Assembly (NCBI GenBank): GCA_041669225.1
Contig: JBAYBO010000054.1
Location: 1-6,109 of the forward strand
DNA: 6,109 nt
Origin: UBA1424 sp041669225
Lineage (GTDB): Bacteria; Bacillota_I; Bacilli_A; RFN20; CAG-826
Reading direction: 5' to 3'
Numbering within the stretch: position 1 is the stretch's first letter; each line of letters begins with the position of its first letter. Made by a program: the position numbers and the translations under genes. Shown one piece after another: positions 1 through 5,863 of the stretch. A model generated the notes under the pieces. The model searched no databases and was not told where the DNA came from. It worked only from the letters and a program-made list of their open reading frames with translations.

Positions 1-555
1 GTTATCGTATTCATGATTATATGGAACGCGATGATGAACATACAAAAGATTCGCGTTAACCCCTGCAGGAAGCTGGCGGTAAACATGAAACTGTTCTCCT
101 AAAAGATTCGTAGAAACACCACGATATAAAGATAAGATAAGATTATTAAAATGATCAATCGTCGTAATTAAATCTGGAGCCTTCGCGCTTTGCTGATACA
201 GGTGGGATGAAGCCATTAAGCCGAAGCGTTGAATGCTTCGCCAATAGTCATAGAACATCTCCGTAAAATGATAGAATTCGTCGCGTTTATTAAGTAATTT
301 GTGTAAAGAAGCGTTGTTTTTATAAATGTCATTAAAATGAAAAACATAAAGGAGTTTATAAGCATCGAGAAATTGCTCGATTGTCACGCCCTTGAAACTT
401 TCCATTGTCACGTTTTTTTCATGTTTCAATTTATTAATAAATTGTGATAGAACACTTGCAAAACTCCTTGACTGCAAAACGCTTACTTCTGAATCGCACA
501 AAGAAGCATCAAAGTTGATTAGGGCATACGTATTTGTTAGATGAAATTTTTTCAT
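1..555 (-). CDS. Unknown protein, 3' end cut by the window, coupled to phnW
   Basis: An uninterrupted reading frame of 185 codons starts at ATG 555-553 and runs off the left edge, so the C-terminus is missing. The start is well supported: TAGGAGAG sits 4-6 bases upstream and overlaps the stop codon of the aminotransferase gene, leaving only 10 bases between the two. This predicts translational coupling and a shared function or pathway. The protein begins MKKFHLTNTYALINFDASLC. Its visible part has no signal peptide and no clear membrane segment, and is rich in aromatic residues (for example YDYW at about residues 103-106). A conspicuous block near residues 160-170 reads VYRQLPAGVNA and looks like a conserved motif, but I cannot tie it to a named family. 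The neighbour makes a role in phosphonate metabolism plausible, but that is inference only. It does not look like PhnX (a HAD hydrolase) or PEP mutase. Confidence 0.85.
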   Translation of the reverse strand, partial: MKKFHLTNTYALINFDASLCDSEVSVLQSRSFASVLSQFINKLKHEKNVTMESFKGVTIEQFLDAYKLLYVFHFNDIYKNNASLHKLLNKRDEFYHFTEMFYDYWRSIQRFGLMASSHLYQQSAKAPDLITTIDHFNNLILSLYRGVSTNLLGEQFHVYRQLPAGVNANLLYVHHRVPYNHEYDN

Positions 556-565
556 TCTTTCTCTC

Positions 566-1690
566 CTAGTAGCGAACTGGCACTTCTATCTTAAGCGATA
601 ATAAGGCTTCTTGTAAGACAATAAAGAATCTTTCGATGTCTGTGACATCAATCGCCCCTAAGGAACCGACGCGGAAAGCCTGAACTCCACCAACGGGACG
701 GGGGAATAATATAAAACCACGCTCATAAACATAATCATGAACTTTCTTAAAATTCCAATGTGAATCATTTGGATATAATGCCGAGACGACAAGGGGACCC
801 TGATTTTCGCGCTTGATAGTTTCTTTAAAGCCGAGACGTTTTAAACCATCGTGGATTGCTTGATTAATACGGATGATGCGATTATGTTTGTTTTCTTCGC
901 CTTCAAGGAAATATTCTTTGACGCCTTGCGAGGCGGCGTAAACTAATTGAACAGGAGGGGTAAACTGCATCTCGCCGTTATATTCAAAATGGTAATACTG
1001 ACGGTATAAATTCGTGTAATAAGAACGTTTCGGATAGTCTTTTGATTTCTCAATTAGGTGTCTATTTCCAATAATAAAGGATAACCCCGGCATCGCCGCG
1101 ATTCCTTTTTGGGCGGACGCTAATATAAAGTCAACATTGTCTTTAACAATATCAATAGGAACTAAAGCAAAAGAAGATGTTGTGTCAGCGACAAAAACAG
1201 CATTATGTTCATGAACAATATGACCAATGCTTCGAATGTCGTTGAGGATGCCTGAACCGGTTTCGTGATGAGTTGTATAAACTAAAGCAATATCATCATT
1301 GTCCGCAAAGGATTTCTTCACATCATCAACATTTATTGGACAAGCAAAATCGGATTTAAGTTCAACATACGCAAGACCATAATAATTAGCGATGTCCACC
1401 GCTCTTGACGAATAAGCACCATTATTAATTATTAATACCTTTTTGCCTTCAGGAAGTAATGAGTTTAATGAAACATCCATGTTAATCGTTCCGGAGCCCG
1501 AGAACAAAACTGCGACGTGGTCATTTTCGTTTCCATGGGCTATCTTGACTAAATCAATTCTAAGCTTCTCAATAACATCGACAAAATCTTGTTCGCGATG
1601 ACACATATCAGGTGTCATTAAGGATGCTTTGACAGTATCGGTCGTTGTCGCAGGACCGGGATTTAGTAATATGTTTCTCTTAACGCTCAT
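566..1690 (-). CDS. phnW: 2-aminoethylphosphonate--pyruvate aminotransferase (PhnW/AEPT type)
   Basis: This is a cytosolic PLP enzyme of 374 residues, close to the usual PhnW length. The family interconverts 2-aminoethylphosphonate plus pyruvate and phosphonoacetaldehyde plus L-alanine. The fold-type I class V aminotransferase layout is visible: LLNPGPATTT at about 8-17, glycine-rich FSGSGT at 63-68, HHET at 141-144, the PLP-ring aspartate in VADTTSSF (D169), the Schiff-base lysine in SAQKG (K195), and the carboxylate-binding arginine in FRVGSLG (R340). AAAGGAGGG lies 5 bases before the ATG at 1690. The gene is followed directly by a coupled unknown gene. The same enzyme serves phosphonate breakdown (with PhnX) or phosphonate synthesis (after PEP mutase and phosphonopyruvate decarboxylase), and neither partner is in view. 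The NPGPATTT stretch resembles, from memory, the AEPT domain of biosynthetic PntC-AEPT fusions, which favours synthesis weakly. A less likely alternative is another class V aminotransferase such as serine-pyruvate or alanine-glyoxylate aminotransferase. Confidence 0.88.
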   Translation of the reverse strand: MSVKRNILLNPGPATTTDTVKASLMTPDMCHREQDFVDVIEKLRIDLVKIAHGNENDHVAVLFSGSGTINMDVSLNSLLPEGKKVLIINNGAYSSRAVDIANYYGLAYVELKSDFACPINVDDVKKSFADNDDIALVYTTHHETGSGILNDIRSIGHIVHEHNAVFVADTTSSFALVPIDIVKDNVDFILASAQKGIAAMPGLSFIIGNRHLIEKSKDYPKRSYYTNLYRQYYHFEYNGEMQFTPPVQLVYAASQGVKEYFLEGEENKHNRIIRINQAIHDGLKRLGFKETIKRENQGPLVVSALYPNDSHWNFKKVHDYVYERGFILFPRPVGGVQAFRVGSLGAIDVTDIERFFIVLQEALLSLKIEVPVRY

Positions 1691-1741
1691 TTTGTCCCTC
1701 CTTTTATAATAATAAAATCACATCAACTACCTGATTATTTA

Positions 1742-1770
1742 ATTATATCAATAGTTATTGTGATAAGTTT
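1742..1770 (-). promoter_or_regulatory. Candidate phnW promoter
   Basis: On the minus strand a perfect TATAAT lies at 1747-1742, about 52 bases before the phnW start. The hexamer 17 bases upstream (AAACTT, 1770-1765) is a poor -35, so only the -10 is convincing. A second, weaker pair exists further upstream (TTTACA, then TAAACT after 18 bases). The tRNA terminator lies between the tRNA genes and this site, so phnW probably has its own promoter here. Confidence 0.35.
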
Positions 1771-1903
1771 AACGAATTCCTATAACCCTTGTAAAGAAAA
1801 GCTGTTTTCAATTTTTTTCATGACTTAAGAATTTAATCTCACTAATAGATATTGAACTGAGTTCATCATTATGACTCCATTCGAACTGATAACCAAGATT
1901 GTG

Positions 1904-1945
1904 ATTAGACCAACGACATATGGACTGAAAATCCACTGGTCTAAT
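1904..1945. repeat. Nested hairpin carrying an inverted copy of the tRNA-Phe anticodon arm
   Basis: On the plus strand, ATTAGACCA (1904-1912) pairs perfectly with TGGTCTAAT (1937-1945). Inside it TGGA (1921-1924) and TCCA (1932-1935) pair around the 7-base loop CTGAAAA. ATGGACTGAAAATCCA at 1920-1935 is identical over 16 bases to the anticodon arm of the neighbouring tRNA-Phe, which is on the minus strand (2057-2042). In the same orientation as the tRNA, the flanks also match: cgaca(t/c)atgga is shared in 10 of 11 bases, while the 7-base loop is inverted. The direct observation is the repeat; a tRNA-derived remnant or recombination scar is inference. Confidence 0.7.
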
Positions 1946-1964
1946 AATCAAATTTTGTTTAAAT

Positions 1965-1988
1965 AAAAAAATGCCGATTTCATCGACA
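1965..1988 (-). terminator. Rho-independent terminator of the tRNA operon
   Basis: On the minus strand TGTCGAT (1988-1982) pairs with ATCGGCA (1978-1972) around a GAA loop, with one G-U pair, and is followed directly by seven T residues (1971-1965). It lies about 20 bases after the CCA end of tRNA-Phe, as expected for the end of this transcript. Confidence 0.85.
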
Positions 1989-2007
1989 CTTTTTACAAAA
2001 TTTACAA

Positions 2008-2083
2008 TGGTGGCCCAGGGCGGGATTGAACCGCCGACACATGGATTTTCAGTCCATTGCTCTACCAACTGAGCTACCGGGCC
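2008..2083 (-). tRNA. tRNA-Phe (anticodon GAA)
   Basis: This is a complete 76-base cloverleaf with encoded CCA (2010-2008). The acceptor arms GGCCCGG and CTGGGCC pair over seven positions with one G-U. The D arm is GCTC/GAGC around AGTTGGTA. The anticodon stem ATGGA/TCCAT holds loop CTGAAAA, giving anticodon GAA. The T arm GGCGG/CCGCC holds TTCAATC. The discriminator is A73, as is usual for tRNA-Phe. It follows tRNA-Asp after 8 bases and precedes a terminator, so the two are co-transcribed. Its anticodon arm is duplicated in inverted form about 110 bases downstream. Confidence 0.97.
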
Positions 2084-2091
2084 TCGTATAA

Positions 2092-2167
2092 TGGCGGACC
2101 AGACGGGAATCGAACCCGCGATCTCCTCCGTGACAGGGAGGCATGTTAACCGCTACACCACTGGTCC
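2092..2167 (-). tRNA. tRNA-Asp (anticodon GTC)
   Basis: This is a complete 76-base cloverleaf with encoded CCA (2094-2092). The acceptor arms GGACCAG and CTGGTCC pair fully. The anticodon stem CCTCC/GGAGG holds loop CTGTCAC, giving anticodon GTC. The T arm GCGGG/CCCGT holds TTCGAAT. The discriminator is G73, the identity base of bacterial tRNA-Asp. It is the first gene of a two-tRNA operon and lies 18 bases downstream of a good -10 element. Confidence 0.97.
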
Positions 2168-2184
2168 AAAATACGTGCTTATTA

Positions 2185-2213
2185 ATTATCTTAAAAAATC
2201 ATATAAAAATCAA
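2185..2213 (-). promoter_or_regulatory. Promoter of the tRNA-Asp/tRNA-Phe operon
   Basis: On the minus strand TTGATT (2213-2208) is followed after exactly 17 bases by GATAAT (2190-2185), a close match to the vegetative sigma factor consensus. The expected start is about 10 bases before the mature tRNA-Asp 5' end. The AT-rich spacer sits just downstream of the rubrerythrin terminator. Confidence 0.75.
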
Positions 2214-2233
2214 GAGACAAATATCAAGGTAAG

Positions 2234-2261
2234 AAAAAAGATCCCTCACTTGTGAGGGACC
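2234..2261 (-). terminator. Rho-independent terminator after rubrerythrin
   Basis: On the minus strand GGTCCCTCA (2261-2253) pairs with TGAGGGATC (2248-2240) around CAAG, nine pairs with one G-U, followed by six T residues (2239-2234). It begins about 14 bases after the rubrerythrin stop codon and separates that gene from the tRNA operon. Confidence 0.92.
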
Positions 2262-2274
2262 CTTTATCTAATTA

Positions 2275-2817
2275 TTAGTAGTTTTCGGCTTTGAGTTCGA
2301 AGTGGGCTTTCGGATGAGCGCAGACTGGGCACATATCAGGAGCTTTCTTACCGATATGGATATGACCGCAGTTACGACATTTCCAGACAGTGACTTCGTC
2401 GCACTCGAATACTTTTTCGTCCTCGACTTTTTTTAGTAAGTGACGATAACGCTTTTCGTGTTCCTTTTCGACATTAGCAACGCCTAACATTTGTCGGGCG
2501 ATTTCTGGAAAACCTTCTTCTTTGGCGACTTGAGCCATTTCGGCGTACATTGTCGTCCACTCGTAGTATTCGCCCAAGGCAGCATCTAATAAGTTTTCGG
2601 CAGTCGTCGGAACTGAACCACCATGTAAGGCTTTAAACCACAATTTGGCGTGTTCCTTTTCGTTATCTGACGTTTCTTCAAAGATTGACGCAATTTGTTC
2701 ATATCCTTCTTTTTTGGCTTGCTTGGCGTAATAACCATACTTGACGCGAGCTTGGGACTCACCCGAAAAAGCAATCTTTAGATTTTCTTCGGTTTTGGTA
2801 CCTTTAAGATCTTTCAT
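2275..2817 (-). CDS. rbr: Rubrerythrin (diiron plus rubredoxin-like domain)
   Basis: This is a cytosolic peroxide-scavenging protein of 180 residues, reducing hydrogen peroxide to water with electrons from NAD(P)H-rubredoxin systems, typical of anaerobes. The N-terminal four-helix diiron domain (about 1-140) shows the ligand set E20, E53-x-x-H56, E83-x-x-E86 and E117-x-x-H120. The C-terminal rubredoxin-like domain has CRNC (147-150) and CPVC (163-166) for one Fe(SCys)4 site. All expected metal ligands are present and the length is normal. I start at ATG 2817-2815, giving MKDLKGTKTEENL, the usual family N-terminus. A longer in-frame reading from TTG at 2835 overlaps the ribosome binding site GGAGG (2833-2829). 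An ATG at 2826 would lie only two bases from it. The 11-base spacing to the chosen ATG is somewhat long. It is transcribed alone from its own promoter and ends at a strong terminator. No clear PerR-like operator is visible. Confidence 0.96.
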   Translation of the reverse strand: MKDLKGTKTEENLKIAFSGESQARVKYGYYAKQAKKEGYEQIASIFEETSDNEKEHAKLWFKALHGGSVPTTAENLLDAALGEYYEWTTMYAEMAQVAKEEGFPEIARQMLGVANVEKEHEKRYRHLLKKVEDEKVFECDEVTVWKCRNCGHIHIGKKAPDMCPVCAHPKAHFELKAENY

Positions 2818-2840
2818 TTTTATCATTTCCTCCAAAGTTA

Positions 2841-2869
2841 ATTATCTAAAAATATGCCTTGTTAGTCAA
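2841..2869 (-). promoter_or_regulatory. Rubrerythrin promoter
   Basis: On the minus strand TTGACT (2869-2864) is separated by 17 bases from GATAAT (2846-2841); each differs from consensus at one base. Transcription would begin near 2834, right at the GGAGG ribosome binding site, giving a leader of only about 17 bases. This makes the upstream TTG start at 2835 unlikely. Confidence 0.75.
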
Positions 2870-2901
2870 AGACAATCTATACAAAGTTTAGTTCGATAAA
2901 T

Positions 2902-3705
2902 TTAATCTACGCGCTTAACATAACGGAAATACTCGACATTGTCAGGTTTTGAGGCGTGTTCCACCATAAAGTCATAAGTTTGATCTCGTAGCTCTTGCAT
3001 CGTATCTTTGAGTCCGAGAACAAGATTAGGATAAATTGGTTCTCCGATCGTTATAACCATTCTCGGTTTTAATGCACGCTTAAAAAACTTCCGCTTTTCA
3101 TAAGTTGCGACGATTGGAATAATAGGAGCTTTCAGCTTTGCTGGATAACGAAATGAGGATGAAGAGAAGGGACGAATCATCGTCGCAAATGGCCAGATGT
3201 GAGCTTCAGGAAAAACGACGATCGCATGTTTTTTTTCGATATGATATTTAATTGCTTCTAAAAAATTTTTCGTCCCCCCCGTTGTTGAGGGAAGAGGAAG
3301 GCAGCCAAGCATCATGACGATATTACGCACACCGGGGATTGAGACGGCATCAGGATCAGCGATGATAAATGTTTTTTTGGGTCTGCTTATACAAACTTGA
3401 CTAATAAATGCATCCATAATGTGTGTATGGTTTCCATAAATAAAATAACCAGTTTTGCGCACTTTTTTAATCGCTTTGCGATTGATAACTTTGACATTTA
3501 AAGATATTTTAGTCGTAAGATACAAAGCCGGAATAGCAACGAGATAGTAAAGTAAAAAGGAAAGAAATCGCCAAATAACGTTTTTATGAACATATTTGAA
3601 ATTTTCATCGAGTTGCTTTGTGTTGATTTTTGTACCGGCAAAATCATCGTTCAGCAAATCGTTATAATAAATAATCGTTTTAGGATTTTGCTTTTTGCTT
3701 TTCAT
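2902..3705 (-). CDS. PlsC-type lysophospholipid/glycerolipid acyltransferase
   Basis: This is a 267-residue membrane-associated acyltransferase of the PlsC (LPLAT) superfamily, which transfers an acyl chain to a lysolipid such as 1-acylglycerol 3-phosphate. The catalytic motif NHTHIMD (N92, H93, D98; the HxxxxD box) is intact. FPEAH (165-169) replaces the usual FPEGT box, and APIIPIV (193-199) matches the last conserved block. A hydrophobic stretch at about 44-66 is a probable membrane anchor before the catalytic domain. The N-terminus (YYNDLLNDDFAG at 13-24) resembles Bacillota acyltransferases, from memory. The start lies inside the end of the glycosyltransferase gene (26-base overlap) and has no good Shine-Dalgarno sequence, so it probably depends on translational coupling. 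With that neighbour it probably acts in glycolipid or phospholipid synthesis. The exact acceptor cannot be read from sequence, so I give no plsC symbol. Confidence 0.9.
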   Translation of the reverse strand: MKSKKQNPKTIIYYNDLLNDDFAGTKINTKQLDENFKYVHKNVIWRFLSFLLYYLVAIPALYLTTKISLNVKVINRKAIKKVRKTGYFIYGNHTHIMDAFISQVCISRPKKTFIIADPDAVSIPGVRNIVMMLGCLPLPSTTGGTKNFLEAIKYHIEKKHAIVVFPEAHIWPFATMIRPFSSSSFRYPAKLKAPIIPIVATYEKRKFFKRALKPRMVITIGEPIYPNLVLGLKDTMQELRDQTYDFMVEHASKPDNVEYFRYVKRVD

Positions 3706-4834
3706 TGTTTGCTTTAATCATGTCGAAGAGCATATTTTCCATCTTGTCCATTGAATAATCAAAATCAAAGCGTTTCGCGTATTCGATATACTGCGTCCGG
3801 CATTTTTCTTTCTCGTCTGGAGAGTCGAGCCAATAGTCGATTTTCTCGGCAAGGTCTTGTGAGTTGTTACATTTAAAAAGATTCTTTTCACTTAACGCGA
3901 AATGACGTGTCGCACTACGCTTTGAGTCGGCGATAACAGGAACGAGTCCGCAAGACATGGCTTCTAAACACGAAATAGCTTCAATTTCAATTTCAGCGGG
4001 ATGAACATATAAATCAGCATAATTGATTATATCAATCAATTCTTCGCGAGGATGAAAACCAAGAATTGGTGGATTAGTTAAATCTTTGCATCGCTTAATA
4101 ATATTTTCCTTTTGGGGACCATCGCCGGCGAAAACTAACTGAATCTTATCTTTGTATTTAGATAGTTTAACCGCATCGATTAAAATCTTATGTGATTTTT
4201 CGCGGCTGTAACGGCCGGTAAACAAAATGACGAACTTGCCATCAAGATCCTTCGGTTTCGGTGCCAGGCGCGACTTAAAGGCTTTATGGACGCCATTTGA
4301 AATGACATAACCATTTGTTTCTCCGGCATAGCATTCAAACACCTCACGAATAAACTGCGTTGGATAATGAATCGCATCGACAAAACGATATAGTGTCCGA
4401 TAGAAAACTTTATAAGTTAATAAATTGGCAAATGACATGTCCATCATAAAAATATGGTTTGTGAAATTTTCGGCCTGAACATGAAAGCCGGCGGTTACCG
4501 GTTTACCAAGTCTTTTGGCGATGCGTGCGGCTTTGGTGCCTAAGAAAAAGGGCATCATGACATGGACGATGTCAGCGTTTTGTATCGCTTCGGTGATTAT
4601 TTTTGAATCAGCCTTCGCTAATGTAATATTATTTTTCTTAACATAATTGTTAAGGAATCCGAGATTTAATGATGGGACGACGTAATAGCCGTATAAACCA
4701 GTTTTATTTTTATCTGGGCAAACGACGCTTACTTCGTGTCCTTTGCTCTTTAAACTATTAATAAAATTGACTGCCGTTATCGTAGTTCCGTTATTCTCTA
4801 TGCCGAGGACATCGGCAACGATCGTAACGCGCAT
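3680..4834 (-). CDS. GT4-like glycosyltransferase, probable membrane-lipid synthesis
   Basis: This is a 384-residue GT-B fold retaining glycosyltransferase, transferring a sugar from a nucleotide donor. The N-terminal domain opens MRVTIVADVL with a GTT loop (16-18) and contains GFHVQAENF (117-125), whose H118 fits the acceptor-side histidine of GT4 enzymes. The C-terminal donor domain has FTGRYSREKSH (205-215; R208 and K213 fit the phosphate-binding pair), FAGDGP (235-240) and the EX7E motif within EIEIEAISCLEA (E283 and E291). No membrane segment is clear. I start at ATG 4834, preceded by GGAGG at a 7-base spacing; an in-frame ATG at 4855 lies upstream of that site and is rejected. It overlaps the acyltransferase gene, so the pair probably acts on one lipid, perhaps a glucosyl-diacylglycerol-like lipid. 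The sugar and acceptor are inference. Confidence 0.88.
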   Translation of the reverse strand: MRVTIVADVLGIENNGTTITAVNFINSLKSKGHEVSVVCPDKNKTGLYGYYVVPSLNLGFLNNYVKKNNITLAKADSKIITEAIQNADIVHVMMPFFLGTKAARIAKRLGKPVTAGFHVQAENFTNHIFMMDMSFANLLTYKVFYRTLYRFVDAIHYPTQFIREVFECYAGETNGYVISNGVHKAFKSRLAPKPKDLDGKFVILFTGRYSREKSHKILIDAVKLSKYKDKIQLVFAGDGPQKENIIKRCKDLTNPPILGFHPREELIDIINYADLYVHPAEIEIEAISCLEAMSCGLVPVIADSKRSATRHFALSEKNLFKCNNSQDLAEKIDYWLDSPDEKEKCRTQYIEYAKRFDFDYSMDKMENMLFDMIKANNEKQKAKS

Positions 4835-4856
4835 GGTGTTACCTCCAAAGTTCATT

Positions 4857-4925
4857 GACGTGATCGGGCGAGAAAATGCTTTTATCGTAAAATAGCTACG
4901 TACGTTTCCCCCTGATTGTCACGCC
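4857..4925 (-). promoter_or_regulatory. Possible structured 5' leader of the glycosyltransferase mRNA
   Basis: On the minus strand GGCGTGA (4925-4919) can pair with TCACGTC (4863-4857), seven pairs with one G-U. This closes a region holding a G-rich segment (GGGGGAAACG, starting at 4912), the palindrome ACGTACGT and an inner hairpin with arms TTTTA and TAAAA (4896-4878). It ends 11 bases before the GGAGG at 4846-4842. I recognise no known riboswitch class; the fold is drawn by hand. Confidence 0.35.
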
Positions 4926-4935
4926 GACTACAAAA

Positions 4936-4964
4936 AGTATAAACGATTTATTTGATATTGTCTT
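4936..4964 (-). promoter_or_regulatory. Candidate promoter of the glycosyltransferase-acyltransferase operon
   Basis: On the minus strand AAGACA (4964-4959) and TATACT (4941-4936) are 17 bases apart, matching consensus at four and five of six bases. The -35 lies in the last codons of the upstream membrane-protein gene. Transcription would begin near 4929, at the start of the possible leader structure, giving a leader of about 95 bases. Confidence 0.5.
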
Positions 4965-5595
4965 TAAGTTCTGGCTCCGGTTCATTGAATTTAACTTCGG
5001 CTAAGGCAAGTTGTCCGGCATTCATGCATTGAATGCGCATTTCTCGCCCCTGAAAGAAAAACTTCGAGATTGATTCCCACAAAAAGACCCAGGAAAAAAT
5101 TTGCAACATTTCGAAGATTAATGGAATCTCGGGAATTTGCGCGGCATTCATCGCTAACTTCGTAATTGTTGAGATGACCAAGGCCATCATGCCAACGCCA
5201 AAAAGTATCCAGGCCACCGCTTGATTAATTTTTAATTCGCGACGTTTATCTTCATATATCAATCGGTAGTGATCAAGAAAAGATTTTTTAATCCGCGATT
5301 TGCGAAGATCAGACACGTCGCCAACGTCAAAATTAATGACAAGAGGAATTTCGGCAGGTGTGTAAAATGTCTTCTCGTCAATGTATTCAAAAATATCTGG
5401 CTTCATGTCTTCTTTGTACGAATAAGGAGAGTATAATTCATCAACATTAGTTAAATCGACGCTAATGTGAGCCTGACCATCAGGATAAATGAGTGACTCG
5501 ACATACTTTCTAGTCGCATTACGTGAATCGCGATATAAAGATTCAATTAACTTTGAAAACTTTTTACGGCGTTCGTTAATAACTTTTTTATCCAT
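4948..5595 (-). CDS. Uncharacterised protein with two membrane segments, paired with an antitoxin-like gene
   Basis: This is a 215-residue protein that I cannot name. The first 120 residues are polar and charged, with a basic N-terminus (MDKKVINERRKKF) and a block at 43-60 (HISVDLTNVDELYSPYSY). Two hydrophobic segments follow at about 125-147 and 157-181; the second carries SWVFLWESISKFFF (168-181). A short charged tail ends the protein. There is no signal peptide, so a cytoplasmic N-domain with a membrane hairpin is likely. I recall similar two-segment proteins in other Bacillota, but without a known function. AAAGGAGGAG lies 6 bases before ATG 5595. The start overlaps the end of the Phd/YefM-like gene by 8 bases, which implies coupling. 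By position it takes the place a toxin would occupy, but it does not resemble Doc, RelE or YoeB. A membrane-acting toxin or a partner regulated by the small protein are both only inference. Confidence 0.85.
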   Translation of the reverse strand: MDKKVINERRKKFSKLIESLYRDSRNATRKYVESLIYPDGQAHISVDLTNVDELYSPYSYKEDMKPDIFEYIDEKTFYTPAEIPLVINFDVGDVSDLRKSRIKKSFLDHYRLIYEDKRRELKINQAVAWILFGVGMMALVISTITKLAMNAAQIPEIPLIFEMLQIFSWVFLWESISKFFFQGREMRIQCMNAGQLALAEVKFNEPEPELKDNIK

Positions 5596-5845
5596 TTTTT
5601 TCTCCTCCTTTCGCCCTTCTTCTTAGTTTAGCGTTTTTTCTGCGTTCGATTAATCGATGCAAAGCATCAAACAGTGACGCATTATCGTCAACCACGTCAT
5701 CTTCATCATAAGCGAAGACGAGATAAGCGGGTTTATTGTTTCGAAGTAGTAAAACATAACCTTCTTCATCGACCTTGCGAGCGACACGAGAGAAGTTTTG
5801 GTTTGCCTCTTTTAAACTAACTAATTGTTTAATTCTTAATTTCAT
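5588..5845 (-). CDS. Phd/YefM-type antitoxin-like protein
   Basis: This is an 85-residue protein resembling the Phd/YefM antitoxin family. These proteins form dimers that bind operator DNA with the N-terminal domain and neutralise a toxin with a disordered C-terminal tail. The core VSLKEANQNFSRVARKVDEE (9-28) followed by VLLLRNNKPAYLVFAYDE (31-48) matches the helix and strand pattern of the family. The tail (about 50-85) is charged and ends in a very basic run (RRKNAKLRRRAKGG). The start at ATG 5845 has AAGGA 8-9 bases upstream and a promoter with an inverted repeat at 5864-5897, fitting self-repression. The gene overlaps the membrane-protein gene downstream. No standard toxin follows, so it may be a true antitoxin for an unfamiliar toxin, or an antitoxin-derived regulator. 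Confidence 0.8.
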   Translation of the reverse strand: MKLRIKQLVSLKEANQNFSRVARKVDEEGYVLLLRNNKPAYLVFAYDEDDVVDDNASLFDALHRLIERRKNAKLRRRAKGGEKNG

Positions 5846-5863
5846 AATTTATATCCTTATAAG

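Larger units (their letters stand above)
1691..2007. other. Gene-free stretch between phnW and tRNA-Phe
   Basis: These 317 bases hold the phnW ribosome binding site and candidate promoter (1691-1770), a tRNA-like nested hairpin (1904-1945) and the tRNA operon terminator (1965-1988). An open minus-strand frame crosses 1808-2068, but its start lies inside tRNA-Phe and it runs through the terminator, so I do not call it a gene. The part at 1808-1903 shows no feature I recognise; it could be the decayed end of an older gene. Confidence 0.6.

Noticed and set aside
1..555. HAD phosphatase (PhnX-like) identity for the partial gene, from FDASLCD near residue 15
   Set aside because: The segment lacks the DxDx(T/V) nucleophile pattern; only one aspartate fits, and the rest of the visible protein does not resemble PhnX.
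1808..2068. An 86-codon minus-strand open frame between phnW and the tRNA genes
   Set aside because: Its start lies inside tRNA-Phe, it reads through the tRNA terminator and the nested hairpin, has no ribosome binding site, and gives no recognisable protein.
2586..2774. A 62-codon open frame inside rubrerythrin
   Set aside because: It lies in another frame of a well-supported gene and has no family resemblance.
4180..4383. A 67-codon open frame inside the glycosyltransferase
   Set aside because: It is an out-of-frame shadow of a gene with intact conserved motifs.
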